Below are positions 25,937 through 36,023 of a stretch of DNA of 64,000 nucleotides, in pieces. Each line of letters begins with the position of its first letter. Position 1 is the stretch's first letter. The stretch is from assembly GCA_934277375.1 (NCBI GenBank), contig CAKQTZ010000003.1:186001-250000 (forward strand). The letters run 5' to 3'. This DNA is from an uncultured Coprococcus sp. (GTDB lineage Bacteria; Bacillota; Clostridia; Lachnospirales; Lachnospiraceae). The position numbers and the translations under genes were made by a program. The notes under the pieces are model-generated. The model did not search any database. It was not told the DNA's origin and saw nothing but the letters and a program-made list of their open reading frames with translations.

Positions 25937-26734
25937 CTACGCCTCTATGGCAGTCATAGGCATGTCTCTTCTGGCTACTGCCAGTCCAAATTCCCTTACA
26001 TCACTGGCGTATGAATTGTTCTCAAGCTCCAGCTTGACTGTCTCGTATGCCAGCTCTTCAAAATTATTCTCCTTGCTCAGATGTCCAAGAAGAATACCCT
26101 TCACATGATCATTCAGAAGCCTGTAGATGAGCTGCCCGGATAATTCGTTGGACAGGTGACCATAATTGCCAAGAATACGTCTTTTGAGGTAATAAGGATA
26201 GGGACCTGCCTCAAGCATTCTGACATCATGATTGGCTTCAACTACCATTATATCTGAGTTGTCAAGCTTATCTACTATATAATCATTATAATTGCCCATA
26301 TCTGTTGCTATGGACACCTTTTTACCATCTCCATACAGGCTGTAGCATACCGGATCCGCTGCGTCATGCCAGATGGATGAAGGATCAACCGTTATATCCT
26401 TTATCAGTATCTTTTCATCTGGACGGATCTCATGAAACAGTCCTTCATCGATATTGCCAAGGGATGACATCTTCTTCATCTCTGCTATGGTTCCCGCAGT
26501 GGCATATATAGGAACGCTATGCTTTCTCGCCAAAACACCTATACCCTTCACATGGTCTATATGCTCATGCGTTACAAGAACACCATCAAGCTCAGATGGT
26601 TTTATTCCCTCATCCTTAAGGGCGTTTTCGACCCTCTTGCAGCTTATCCCTACATCTACAAGAAGATGGGTGTCGCTATTGCCGACGTAATAACAGTTAC
26701 CGCTGCTACCACTTGCTATACTTAGTAATTTCAT
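25937..26734 (-). CDS. MBL-fold metallo-hydrolase, YycJ/WalJ type
   Basis: 265 residues. The metallo-beta-lactamase zinc motif is 'VTHEHIDHVKGI' near residue 55, with further ligands in 'IATDMGNYND' and 'EANHD'. 'SIASGSSGNCYYVG' at the start is typical of the YycJ group, which acts as a 5'-3' exonuclease linked to DNA repair and, in Bacillus, lies in the walRK locus. No walRK genes are here. Located between the ASKHA protein and the ACT gene on the same strand. Confidence 0.88.
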   Translation of the reverse strand: MKLLSIASGSSGNCYYVGNSDTHLLVDVGISCKRVENALKDEGIKPSELDGVLVTHEHIDHVKGIGVLARKHSVPIYATAGTIAEMKKMSSLGNIDEGLFHEIRPDEKILIKDITVDPSSIWHDAADPVCYSLYGDGKKVSIATDMGNYNDYIVDKLDNSDIMVVEANHDVRMLEAGPYPYYLKRRILGNYGHLSNELSGQLIYRLLNDHVKGILLGHLSKENNFEELAYETVKLELENNSYASDVREFGLAVARRDMPMTAIEA

Positions 26735-26745
26735 AATCTACTCTT

Positions 26746-28170
26746 CTATTGTAATTTATTTGCACCATGTGACTGCGCGGTCCATGGCTTGAGATCCATA
26801 TGACTGTAATATATTCTGTCAAAACCCTCAAGCTCACCGAGATTCACTGCAGTCAGAGTCTCTTTAAACGCATATATTCTATCAATAAAACTCTCATCAA
26901 TCAAGCACTTATGTGCTCCGTGCAGGGATGTATTTCCTGCAAATTCTGCTTTTCCCAGAAAACCGTCCGGGAAAAGTCCAAGGCTTACAGCACTTGATAT
27001 ATTGAGACTGCATCCAAATCCACCTGCCAGATACACACGGGATATGTCCGCCGCCGTTATCCCTGCCATGTCCATGAGGGATTCTATACCTGCACATATG
27101 GCGGCCTTTGCAAGGAGAAAGCTTCTGATCATATCCATGTCAATCGTCACTCCACCCGCAAGTCTGTAGCCTCCATCTATATACTGATCAGCCAGGACAC
27201 CATCGTCATTCACAATATGCATCAGATTGAGCCTGTTCAGCAGATCAAAGGCTGTGGTCGGTGCAGCAACACCTCTCCTCAGCATACCTTCGAAAGCAGG
27301 ACCACACGCACAAGAGGTGGCATAGCCAATCCCCTTCTTTGCAAGTATAAGCTCTCCATTTGTTCCAAGATCGGCAAACAACTGATATTTGTCTGATCTG
27401 TCAATATCACAGACAATGGCTCCGCACAGTGCATCCGCTCCCACAAATGCACTTAGATTTGGAAGGCATGTGACTTCCGCACTGCCAAATCTTTTATCGT
27501 CAAAAAAATCTTTTCCTGATATTGTCATGCTGTCGGGATTTCTGATCTCAAATGGAGCATGCCCCAGATTATCAAGAAGCAGGCGTTCGAGTATAGCATT
27601 CATGGTCGTATTCCCGGATATCATTATGCGTGATATATCCACCAGATCAGATGTCATATCTGAAATCTCCGAGGAAAGTTTGTTGACTACAGAGTTTCTG
27701 AGCTTTGCCAGTCCATCTTCTGTGGAGCCCGTTCTGATCCTTGATATGACATCGCTGCCGTATTCAATCTGTGGATTCATAAATCCACATCTGCCAGTAA
27801 CACTTCCATTAGACATATCGATCTTTTCTATGGCGATGGTCGTGGTGCCAAGATCTATAGCTATGCCAATACCATGGATATCGCCATGATATATGCTGTG
27901 TGAATCATCAGCAGTCTTGTATGCAGCAAGGACTGACGTGTTATCCTCACATATGGTTACATGGATGTTATCAGTGATAGTGTATGTACAGCTTTTTACC
28001 GTGCCTGCACCTTCTACATCCACCAGACACCTCTGACATCTTCCAAGTCCTCCGCAGTTACCGCTGAATACATATCCGGCACCACACAGCACCTTAAAGA
28101 GATTGTCGCCACGTTTGCATGAGATTTTTCTGTTGTCATTTACTGTTAAAATAAGTTCATCTTTAATCAT
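26746..28170 (-). CDS. Ferredoxin-ASKHA domain protein (corrinoid reactivase type)
   Basis: 474 residues. A 2Fe-2S ferredoxin domain at the N-terminus has Cys39, Cys45, Cys48 and Cys61 (CX5CX2CX12C). The rest is an ASKHA ATPase-like fold (DUF4445) with 'IGIAIDLGTTTIAIEKID' near 95-112, 'GNTTMNAIL' and 'ADLGTNGELILAKKG'. Such proteins (RamA/RACo type) use ATP and one electron to reset oxidised cobalt in corrinoid proteins. A target may be MetH at 45.5 kb, which lacks its own reactivation domain. ATG at 28170 chosen over a TTG upstream; no clear ribosome site, and it begins 15 bases after ilvA. Confidence 0.87.
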   Translation of the reverse strand: MIKDELILTVNDNRKISCKRGDNLFKVLCGAGYVFSGNCGGLGRCQRCLVDVEGAGTVKSCTYTITDNIHVTICEDNTSVLAAYKTADDSHSIYHGDIHGIGIAIDLGTTTIAIEKIDMSNGSVTGRCGFMNPQIEYGSDVISRIRTGSTEDGLAKLRNSVVNKLSSEISDMTSDLVDISRIMISGNTTMNAILERLLLDNLGHAPFEIRNPDSMTISGKDFFDDKRFGSAEVTCLPNLSAFVGADALCGAIVCDIDRSDKYQLFADLGTNGELILAKKGIGYATSCACGPAFEGMLRRGVAAPTTAFDLLNRLNLMHIVNDDGVLADQYIDGGYRLAGGVTIDMDMIRSFLLAKAAICAGIESLMDMAGITAADISRVYLAGGFGCSLNISSAVSLGLFPDGFLGKAEFAGNTSLHGAHKCLIDESFIDRIYAFKETLTAVNLGELEGFDRIYYSHMDLKPWTAQSHGANKLQ

Positions 28171-28185
28171 CAATATCAATTATAA

Positions 28186-29430
28186 TTAATTATATATTCC
28201 CTTTGTCATGACTTCCTTTGGCTTGTAACCTTTATCAGCAAGTGTGTTAATGATTAGCTGCTTGTGCTCAGGGCCAAACGCCTCCATAGTGATAACAAGC
28301 TCAACTGCTGAATTTCTGTTGATGGATACGAACTGGTTGTGCTCAAGCTTGATGACATTTCCCTGGAGATCGGCTATAACCTTTGAAATGTTCATGAGTG
28401 CTCCCGGCTTGTCAGGAAGAAGGGTTGAAACAGTGAATATTCTGCTTCTAGCAATAAGTCCATGCTGTACAAGTGAGGCAAATGTTATCATATCCATATT
28501 ACCTCCTGACAGTATACTTACAACCTTCGCGCCCTTTACATCGAGATGCTTAAGTGCTGCCACCGTGAGAAGACCTGAGTTCTCAACGAGAAGCTTGTGG
28601 TTCTCAAGCATATCGAGGAATGAAACAATAAGTTCATTATCCTCTACAGTTATAATATCGTCTATGTTCTTCTGGATATATGGGAATATCTTGCTTCCAG
28701 GTGTCTTGACAGCGGTTCCATCCGCTATTGTGTCAACATATGGAAGTGTCGTAACCTTCTTATTCTTCAGTGAAACCTGCATACAGTTTGCACCAGCAGG
28801 CTCAACACCTATGACCTTGATGTTCGGATTCATCATCTTGGCAAGTGTAGACACACCTGTTGCCAGACCGCCACCTCCGATAGGAACAAGGATGTAATCA
28901 ACAAAAGGAAGCTCCTTTATGATCTCCATTGCAACCGAGCCCTGGCCTGTGGCTACATCTAGATCATCGAATGGGTGAATGAACGTATAACCCTTGTCCT
29001 CTGCAAGCTCCAGAGCGTATGCACATGACTCATCGTATACATCTCCATACAGTATTACATCTGCGCCGTATGCCTTGGTTCTGTTTACCTTGATGAGTGG
29101 TGTGGATGAAGGCATGACGATGGTGGCTTTCACTCCATATGCCTTGGCAGCATATGCAACACCCTGGGCGTGATTTCCAGCTGAAGCCGTAATAAGACCC
29201 TTCTGTCTCTCTTCGTCTGAAAGAGTGCTTATCTTGTAATATGCACCTCTGATCTTGTATGCGCCGGTCTTCTGAAGATTCTCAGGCTTGAAGTATACCT
29301 TGTTGCCTGTTATTCCGCTGAAATAGTCACTGTATATAAGCTTTGTAGGGAGGACAACCTTCTGTACAATGTCGTATGCCTCCTCGAATTTCGCAAGTGT
29401 CAGTTTGTCTGTTGTGTTCTGTTCTGCCAT
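28186..29430 (-). CDS. ilvA: Threonine ammonia-lyase with C-terminal ACT domain
   Basis: 414 residues. Deaminates threonine to 2-oxobutanoate, entry of isoleucine synthesis. The PLP lysine lies in 'QKTGAYKIRGAYYK' near 60; 'SAGNHAQGVAYAA' and 'PIGGGGLATGVS' bind cofactor. A single ACT domain from about residue 335 ('FTVSTLLPDKPGALMNISKVIADL') suggests amino-acid feedback; the form is that of short ilvA/tdcB enzymes, so a degradative role is possible, but three other ilv loci in the window favour synthesis. AAGGAG precedes the ATG. Confidence 0.9.
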   Translation of the reverse strand: MAEQNTTDKLTLAKFEEAYDIVQKVVLPTKLIYSDYFSGITGNKVYFKPENLQKTGAYKIRGAYYKISTLSDEERQKGLITASAGNHAQGVAYAAKAYGVKATIVMPSSTPLIKVNRTKAYGADVILYGDVYDESCAYALELAEDKGYTFIHPFDDLDVATGQGSVAMEIIKELPFVDYILVPIGGGGLATGVSTLAKMMNPNIKVIGVEPAGANCMQVSLKNKKVTTLPYVDTIADGTAVKTPGSKIFPYIQKNIDDIITVEDNELIVSFLDMLENHKLLVENSGLLTVAALKHLDVKGAKVVSILSGGNMDMITFASLVQHGLIARSRIFTVSTLLPDKPGALMNISKVIADLQGNVIKLEHNQFVSINRNSAVELVITMEAFGPEHKQLIINTLADKGYKPKEVMTKGIYN

Positions 29431-29526
29431 TTGTTAATGTCTCCTTATGTAAAAATCCTTTTGAATATCATATATAAGTTGTGCGCAAATATAAGTACAT
29501 TCGCATACATACATATGATCATTATA

Positions 29527-30504
29527 TTACATGTCATCACCGATAAGCATATCAATCTCGGATCTGTCTTCATCAAAATCTGCAAACAATGCATTTACAT
29601 ACTCCTGAGGATCAAATCTCTGAAGATCACCGATCTTCTCACCCACTCCGATAAACTTGACCGGTACATCAAGCTCTGCCTGGATCGCTATCGCAATACC
29701 ACCCTTGGCAGTTCCGTCAAGCTTAGTGATAACTATACCGTCAAGCTCTGTTACATTACTGAATTGTCTGGCCTGTTCAAGGGCATTCTGACCGGTTGTT
29801 CCGTCGAGAACGATGAGAGCCTCGACATTTGCCTCCGGATAATCCCTTGTAATAATCCTTCTCATCTTGGCAAGCTCATCCATGAGATTCTTCTTGTTGT
29901 GAAGTCTTCCCGCTGTATCAACTAGAAGGATATCTGTGTTTCTGGCCTTTGCCGCTGCTACAGCATCATATACAACAGCTGCTGGATCAGCACCTTCATT
30001 GTGTGATATCACGTCAACCTGCGCTCTGTCTGCCCATGTTTTCAACTGATCTATAGCAGCAGCTCTGAAGGTATCCGCAGCCGCTATAAGAACCTTTTTA
30101 CCTCTCTGTCTGTACTGCGCAGCAAGCTTTCCAATAGTTGTTGTCTTACCGACTCCATTTACTCCGATCACAAGAACAACAGAGGTCTTGTTTTCGAAAT
30201 CATAAGCCGATTCATCTACTGACATCTGATTTTTGATAATGTTGATCACCAGTTCCTTGCAGGCGGCAGGCTCCTTGATATGAGAGTCCTCCACTTTTTT
30301 CTTCAGATCCTCAATTACCTTTTCAGTAGTCTCGTATCCCATGTCCGCCATGATGAAAGTTTCCTCAAGATTTTCATAGAAATCGTCATCGATATGAGAT
30401 GCGCCGAATACGTCTGTAAAGCTTTCAACTATACTGTCTCTTGTCTTAGCAAGTCCTGCTTTCAGTCTTGCAAAAAATCCTTTTTTCTCCTTTTCCTCTG
30501 CCAT
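29527..30504 (-). CDS. ftsY: Signal recognition particle receptor FtsY
   Basis: 325 residues. Short N-terminal region, N helical domain, then the SRP-type GTPase: 'GVNGVGKTTTIGKLAAQY' near 115, 'LLVDTAGRLHNKKNLMDEL' near 205 and 'TKLDGTAKGGIAI' near 265. Docks SRP-ribosome complexes at the membrane. Encoded 27 bases after smc in the same direction, the usual rnc-smc-ftsY order. AGGAGG precedes the ATG. Confidence 0.97.
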   Translation of the reverse strand: MAEEKEKKGFFARLKAGLAKTRDSIVESFTDVFGASHIDDDFYENLEETFIMADMGYETTEKVIEDLKKKVEDSHIKEPAACKELVINIIKNQMSVDESAYDFENKTSVVLVIGVNGVGKTTTIGKLAAQYRQRGKKVLIAAADTFRAAAIDQLKTWADRAQVDVISHNEGADPAAVVYDAVAAAKARNTDILLVDTAGRLHNKKNLMDELAKMRRIITRDYPEANVEALIVLDGTTGQNALEQARQFSNVTELDGIVITKLDGTAKGGIAIAIQAELDVPVKFIGVGEKIGDLQRFDPQEYVNALFADFDEDRSEIDMLIGDDM

Positions 30505-30531
30505 GACATTCCTCCTGTTTGATATCTTATA

Positions 30532-33500
30532 TTATTTATCAAGATCGTTCTCTATTAGATTAACTGAAACAAGGGTAGATACACCTTTTTCCTGCATGGT
30601 TATACCATACAGTATATCAGCAGCCTCCATAGTTCCCTTTCTATGCGATATTACTATAAACTGTGTGTCCTTTGTAAGTCTGTTCAGGTACTGTGCAAAA
30701 CGCCTTACATTTGAATCATCCAAGGCCGCCTCTATCTCGTCAAGCAGACAGAATGGCGATGGCTTGAGACTCTGTATCGCAAATAAAAGAGCGATGGCTG
30801 TAAGGGATTTCTCCCCACCTGATAACTGCATCATATTCTGAAGCTTCTTTCCTGGTGGCTGTGCAATGATTCTGATACCAGTCTCTAGAAGATCGTCGGT
30901 ATCGACAAGCTCCAGTGCACCTCTTCCACCTCCGAACAGTTCTTTGAATACCTTGTCAAACATGACCTGTATCTCCTTGAACTTTTCGGCAAACTGTTCC
31001 TGCATTGATTTTTCCAGTTCTGCTATGATATTGACAAGGTTTGTCTCTGCACTGACTATATCATCATGCTGGCCCTTCAGGAATTCATAACGTTCAGAAA
31101 CCTCTTTATAATCCTCAATCGCATTGACGTTGACATCTCCGAGAGATTTGATCTTGGCTTTCACTGCAACGATCTCTTTTTTCAGTGCAGGGAGTTCTGG
31201 AAGGTCATCATCCTTAAGTTCCTGTGCGCTGCTGTATGTAAGCTCATATTCCTCCCACATATAGTTGCCAAGCTCATCTGACTTCTCAGTATTTTTCTCT
31301 ATAATAGAAGTGAGCTTGTATGAATCCTTCTCAAGACCAGCGATATGCTCAGACAATTCCTCACGTCTGGCAAAGAACTCCTTGTGACTCTGCTGCAATT
31401 CTTCTCTTTTAGCAGAAAATTCTGTCACCTTATCTTCATTCTCCGAGATATTAGCTGTTCTGTTCTCTATATCAGCCTTGATATGTGCTATCTTGTCCTC
31501 AAGTTCTGTAATCTCGGTAAATGATGTCTCAACTCTGCCTGTAAAACTCTCAAGTTCTTCTCTGTATTTGTCTATATCGATATTGATTCTCTGTATATTC
31601 TCAACTATAAAGTCATCTCTCTGTTTGATAGAGTTGTATTTGAGCATGAGCTCAGAAACTCTTGCATTTGCAGCATTGAGTTTATCTTTATTTTCCTGCC
31701 CCTGCCCCTCGAGTTCTTCAATCCTTGCCTCTGCCTCAAGTCTCATGGCTTCGTGTTTCTTATTGTTATCTGCCAGTGAGCTCTTATTGTTATTTATCTC
31801 TGTTATCTGGTTATTTAACTCGGCAACTTCCTTTTCAATAGATGCAAATACTTTTTCTGATTCAGCAAGCTTTTCTTTTACCTGATCAATACTCATTGTG
31901 AGTGTATTTTTCTTAAGATATGCCTGCTGGAGCTGGCTGTTATATTTGTCTATATCTGCTCTCAGCTGATCCCTGGTCGTCTTGAGCTGGACATCGAGAT
32001 CTGCAGCTTTGGCTGCGGTCGACTTGAGGTTTGCTATCTGTTCTTTGAGCTCATCAAGTTCTCTCTTTCTTCCAAGAAGATTACTTGAATTTCTGAAAGC
32101 TCCTCCGGTCATGGATCCACCAGGGTTTATAAGCTCGCCCTCTATGGTTACAAGTCTTAAAGACTGATTATTCTTTCGGGCGACAGAAAGAGCATTGTCA
32201 ATATTGTCTACCACTATAATCCTTCCGAGAAGATTCTTGACAAGAGTATCAAATTTAGAATCTACTTCCACAAGATCAGAAGCAACACCTATTACACCCT
32301 TCTCCCGGAGTACGTCATTCCTAACTGATCCTCTGTCAGTTATAGTGTTCAAAGGCAGAAATGTAGCTCTTCCGAGTCTGTTAGTTTTCAGATATGATAT
32401 CATCCTTTTAGCGGTTGCATCATCCTCTGTAACAATATTCTGTATACTTCCACCCAGAGCAGTCTCAACTGCAACTTCATATTTCTGATTTACAGTTATT
32501 ATATCAGCAACAACACCTATAATGCCTGGATTCCATTGCTTTTGCTCCATTACACGTCTTATACTGTTGCCGTAACCATCATATCTCTCAGTAATATTTC
32601 TGAGTGCCTCCATCTTGGATTCTGTGGCAGACAGTTTTTCATTTGTGTTATGAATAAGCTCACGATTAACTTTATTCCTGTTCTGGTTATCAGTCAGCTG
32701 ATCAGTGGCTCTGTCGAGTCCGGTGAGAATGACTTTCACATCTGCTTCGAGCTTTTCAAGCTGCTCTGAAAGCTGCTCATACTCTTTTTTATCGCCGGCA
32801 TCATCGCTCTTGAACTGCAGAAGTCGCTGATTGAGCTGGGTTTTCCTGAAATTGATATTCTCGAGCATGGCATCATATCTTCCAACTTTCGCCTGAAGAT
32901 TACCACTCTCATGCATATATTCGATGATGTCCGCTTTGCAGTCTTCTATCTCTTTCTGACATTCATCAATATATTTACTCATCTCTGAGCTTTCTGCCTG
33001 TGCAGCATGCAGAGCTTTCTCCACATCTGATATTGTATCATCCATGTTATTCTTCTGAGCTGTGTATTCCGATAATTCCTTTTCGCCCGCTTCAATCTGA
33101 CTGTTTATCCTGTCTATCTGCTCATGAATATTTTTGTCATTCATCTTGAGGGTGATTATCTGCTGATTTATTACATTTATCTCTCCCTCTGCGCGCTCCT
33201 TTGCCAGTCTGCTCTCATGAATCTCATTTTTAGATGAGTCGATGATAGAATCAAGCTGTTCTATGGAAGTCTCGATCTGATCATACTCTTCCTTAGTCTG
33301 CTCATATGCCTGTTTGCTCTCATCAATATCGTCATTTACGATCTTAAGTCTGTTCTGATCCTCATCCAGAGCGGTTTTAAGTCTTGCCGTCTCCAGAAGA
33401 AAGGCGTTTACATCGAGTTTTTTTAATTCATTCTTGAACGCAAGATATTTTCTTGCTGTCTCTGACTGCTCTTTTAAAGGACCGACCTGTTTTTCCAGCT

Positions 33501-34089
33501 CTTTCAGTATATCGTTTACTCGGCTGAGGTTGTCCCTCTCCGCCTCAAGTGATTTCTCAGCAGCAGCCTTGTTCTTCTTGAACTTTACGATTCCTGCAGC
33601 CTCATCAAAAAGCTCTCTTCTCTCCTCAGGTTTACCGTTGAGGATCTTTTCTATCTGTCCCTGTCCGATGATTGAGTAACCTTCTTTTCCGATACCAGTA
33701 TCAAAGAAAAGAGAGTATACATCCTTCAGTCTGCTGACAGTTCCATTTATCAGATATTCAGACTCACCGGAACGATAAACTCTTCTGGCAACAGTTACCT
33801 CATTATAATCTATAGGCAGACTGTGATCGCTGTTATCGAGCGTTATAGCAACATATGCCGATCCCTGAGGCTTTCTGAGCTGTGTACCAGAAAATATTAC
33901 ATCCTCCATCTTCGAGCCTCGGAGACTTTTGGCACTCTGTTCTCCAAGAACCCATCTGACCGCATCCGCCACATTGCTTTTTCCCGAACCATTTGGTCCT
34001 ACGATACATGTTATTCCATGATTGAATTTGAATACTATCTTATTTGCAAATGATTTAAAACCATTTACTTCTATACTCTTTAAATACAT
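30532..34089 (-). CDS. smc: Chromosome segregation protein SMC
   Basis: 1185 residues, standard. N-terminal head with Walker A 'GPNGSGKSNVADAVRWVLG' near 32; long coiled coil 170-500; hinge about 510-670 ('GIIGVVADIITVNQKYEVAVE'); second coil; C-terminal head with ABC signature 'LSGGEKSLTAIALLFAIQ' near 1090 and Walker B 'FCLLDEIEAALDD'. Organises and separates chromosomes with ScpAB. Starts 3 bases after rnc. Confidence 0.98.
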   Translation of the reverse strand: MYLKSIEVNGFKSFANKIVFKFNHGITCIVGPNGSGKSNVADAVRWVLGEQSAKSLRGSKMEDVIFSGTQLRKPQGSAYVAITLDNSDHSLPIDYNEVTVARRVYRSGESEYLINGTVSRLKDVYSLFFDTGIGKEGYSIIGQGQIEKILNGKPEERRELFDEAAGIVKFKKNKAAAEKSLEAERDNLSRVNDILKELEKQVGPLKEQSETARKYLAFKNELKKLDVNAFLLETARLKTALDEDQNRLKIVNDDIDESKQAYEQTKEEYDQIETSIEQLDSIIDSSKNEIHESRLAKERAEGEINVINQQIITLKMNDKNIHEQIDRINSQIEAGEKELSEYTAQKNNMDDTISDVEKALHAAQAESSEMSKYIDECQKEIEDCKADIIEYMHESGNLQAKVGRYDAMLENINFRKTQLNQRLLQFKSDDAGDKKEYEQLSEQLEKLEADVKVILTGLDRATDQLTDNQNRNKVNRELIHNTNEKLSATESKMEALRNITERYDGYGNSIRRVMEQKQWNPGIIGVVADIITVNQKYEVAVETALGGSIQNIVTEDDATAKRMISYLKTNRLGRATFLPLNTITDRGSVRNDVLREKGVIGVASDLVEVDSKFDTLVKNLLGRIIVVDNIDNALSVARKNNQSLRLVTIEGELINPGGSMTGGAFRNSSNLLGRKRELDELKEQIANLKSTAAKAADLDVQLKTTRDQLRADIDKYNSQLQQAYLKKNTLTMSIDQVKEKLAESEKVFASIEKEVAELNNQITEINNNKSSLADNNKKHEAMRLEAEARIEELEGQGQENKDKLNAANARVSELMLKYNSIKQRDDFIVENIQRINIDIDKYREELESFTGRVETSFTEITELEDKIAHIKADIENRTANISENEDKVTEFSAKREELQQSHKEFFARREELSEHIAGLEKDSYKLTSIIEKNTEKSDELGNYMWEEYELTYSSAQELKDDDLPELPALKKEIVAVKAKIKSLGDVNVNAIEDYKEVSERYEFLKGQHDDIVSAETNLVNIIAELEKSMQEQFAEKFKEIQVMFDKVFKELFGGGRGALELVDTDDLLETGIRIIAQPPGKKLQNMMQLSGGEKSLTAIALLFAIQSLKPSPFCLLDEIEAALDDSNVRRFAQYLNRLTKDTQFIVISHRKGTMEAADILYGITMQEKGVSTLVSVNLIENDLDK

Positions 34090-34092
34090 ATA

Positions 34093-34779
34093 TTAATCCT
34101 GCTTTTTTCTTAGTTGTAACAGTGTCTTATAAGCTGCCATCTGCTCAGAATTCTTTCGGTTTGAACCTTCTCCTCTTGCTGTAGCATGACCATCGATAAT
34201 GGCGTCAGATATAAATATCTTGCTATGTTCAGGACCCTTCTCCTCTATAAGTTTATACTTGAGAACTTTGCCATGCTTCTGGCAGAACTCCTGAAGTGTT
34301 GATTTTGCATCATAAAATAATGATTTGGTCTCAACATCGTCAAGCAGGAATTCATGGACAAATTTTTTAGCCGGATCCATTCCACCATCAAGATACATAG
34401 CACCGAGAACTGATTCAAAAAGATCACACAGAATGGATTTCCTTGTTCTTCCCCCTGTCTGGGCCTCACCTTTACTCAGTCGTACATACTCGCCATAGCC
34501 AAGGCTCTCAGATACCTGCGACAATGTAAATTCACACACAAGGCTTGCCCTGAGCTTAGTGAGTCTGCCCTCCTCATACTCTTTCTTTTTGAGAAAAAGA
34601 TATTCGCTCACTATGTATTCCAAAATGGCATCACCAAGAAATTCAAGTCTCTCATATGACTCCGTCTTATTCACCCTAAGTTCATTAGCATATGATGTAT
34701 GAGTCATTGCGGTTATCAAGAGATTGATATCCTTGAATTTGTATCCAATCTTTTTTTCAAGCTCACCATAATCATTCAT
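34093..34779 (-). CDS. rnc: Ribonuclease III
   Basis: 228 residues. Catalytic domain with 'SYERLEFLGDAILEYIVSEYLF' near 42-63 (metal-binding Glu and Asp) and a second acidic motif 'LCDLFESVLGAMYLDGG' near 115; dsRNA-binding domain from about 155 ('STLQEFCQKHGKVLKYK', 'GEGSNRKNSEQMAAYKTLL'). Processes rRNA precursors and duplex RNA. Its ATG overlaps the plsX stop (TAATG); the acpP gene normally between the two is absent. Confidence 0.97.
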   Translation of the reverse strand: MNDYGELEKKIGYKFKDINLLITAMTHTSYANELRVNKTESYERLEFLGDAILEYIVSEYLFLKKKEYEEGRLTKLRASLVCEFTLSQVSESLGYGEYVRLSKGEAQTGGRTRKSILCDLFESVLGAMYLDGGMDPAKKFVHEFLLDDVETKSLFYDAKSTLQEFCQKHGKVLKYKLIEEKGPEHSKIFISDAIIDGHATARGEGSNRKNSEQMAAYKTLLQLRKKQD

Positions 34780-35789
34780 TATGCCTGCTCCTCACTCAGT
34801 TTTTCAGCGATCTTGGCGTTGACTCCTGTTTCACTGAAATTGATACACTGGAATATAGCACTCTTTACTTCTTCATTGTGTGAATTACCATGGATCTTCA
34901 CAACAAGTCCCTTGAGTCCCAGAAGAGGCGCTCCACCTTTGGTCTTGGCATTGAACCGCTCCTTGAGTTCGCCGAGTGAGCCTTTTATAAGTGCACCACC
35001 TATCTTTGATTTAAATGATGACATAACAGCTTTCTTGATCTCTCCGAGCAGCATCTTGGCAAGACCCTCATACAGCTTGAGGATGACATTTCCTACAAAT
35101 GCCTCACACACAATGACATCAGCAGCGCCGTTTGGAATCTCTCGTGCCTCTATACTTCCTACAAAGTTGATATCCTTACATTCCTTGAGCAGAGGATAAG
35201 TCTCTTTTACAAGCGCATTTCCCTTTTCTTCCTCGTCGCCAATGTTGACTATGGCAACTCTTGGCTTCTCGATCTTTTCGATATTTTCCATATATATGGA
35301 ACCCATCTTGGCAAACTGAAGGAGATGCTCAGGTCGTGCATCCACATTCGCACCACAATCTATGAGCAGTGAGTATCCCTTGGTTGTAGGGATAAGCGGT
35401 GCAAGAGGTGATCGCTTCACACCCTTAGATCTTCCAACTATAAGCTGACCTCCCGCAAGGATGGCTCCTGAACTTCCGGCAGATATGATCGCATCTGCCT
35501 CGCCATTTTTAACCATATTCATTCCAACTGTAAGGGATGAATCCTTTTTGCTTCTGATTGCCTGTACAGGTGCATCGTGACATGTAATCTCCTCTGTACA
35601 GTTCTTTATCTCTATCTTGGAGCTGTCATATGTATACTTTGCAAGTTCTCCTTGTATGACAGCTTCTTTTCCAGTGAGAATAATGTGAGCCTTTGCTCCT
35701 TCGTTCACAGCTTCCACAGCACCTCTGATGATCCATTCCGGTGCATAATCTCCGCCCATAGCATCCACTACAATTCTTGTATCGCCCAT
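34779..35789 (-). CDS. plsX: Phosphate acyltransferase PlsX
   Basis: 336 residues. Makes acyl-phosphate from acyl-ACP for phospholipid synthesis. Opening 'IVVDAMGGDYAPEWIIRGAVEA' and 'AIISAGSSGAILAGG' near 100 are typical. Placed after rpmF as usual, but separated from it by a terminator and served by its own promoter. GGAG lies 9 bases before the ATG. Confidence 0.97.
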   Translation of the reverse strand: MGDTRIVVDAMGGDYAPEWIIRGAVEAVNEGAKAHIILTGKEAVIQGELAKYTYDSSKIEIKNCTEEITCHDAPVQAIRSKKDSSLTVGMNMVKNGEADAIISAGSSGAILAGGQLIVGRSKGVKRSPLAPLIPTTKGYSLLIDCGANVDARPEHLLQFAKMGSIYMENIEKIEKPRVAIVNIGDEEEKGNALVKETYPLLKECKDINFVGSIEAREIPNGAADVIVCEAFVGNVILKLYEGLAKMLLGEIKKAVMSSFKSKIGGALIKGSLGELKERFNAKTKGGAPLLGLKGLVVKIHGNSHNEEVKSAIFQCINFSETGVNAKIAEKLSEEQA

Positions 35790-35867
35790 ATCATAATTCT
35801 CCTATCTTACGTGTATTATGGGATATCCCCACCAAATAATTATTTTTAGGTGCAAACGCACAAGGTC

Positions 35868-35896
35868 ATTATATATTTCTGAATTGTCAAAGTCAA
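35868..35896 (-). promoter_or_regulatory. plsX-rnc-smc promoter
   Basis: Minus strand: TTGACT (35891-35896), 17 bases, TATAAT (35868-35873). An imperfect palindrome, CACCAAATAATTATTTTTAG (35829-35848, with GTG following), lies between it and the plsX ribosome site. Confidence 0.72.
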
Positions 35897-35944
35897 ATAT
35901 TTCAGTGTAATTATGTATTCTCTATATATGAATGTAAATGCACG

Positions 35945-35984
35945 AAAAAAGACCTTTCTTATCATTGTGTAATAAGAAAGGTCT
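35945..35984 (-). terminator. Terminator of yceD-rpmF
   Basis: AGACCTTTCTTAT pairs with AATAAGAAAGGTCT (35950-35984); six T follow on the minus strand. Confidence 0.9.
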
Positions 35985-36023
35985 GTTTATTATTCTACTC
36001 AAATATCAAGTGAGTACTGGAAA

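Noticed and set aside
28244..28897. 217-codon open frame on the plus strand
   Set aside because: Antisense to ilvA; Ser/Ile-rich shadow sequence without a start signal.
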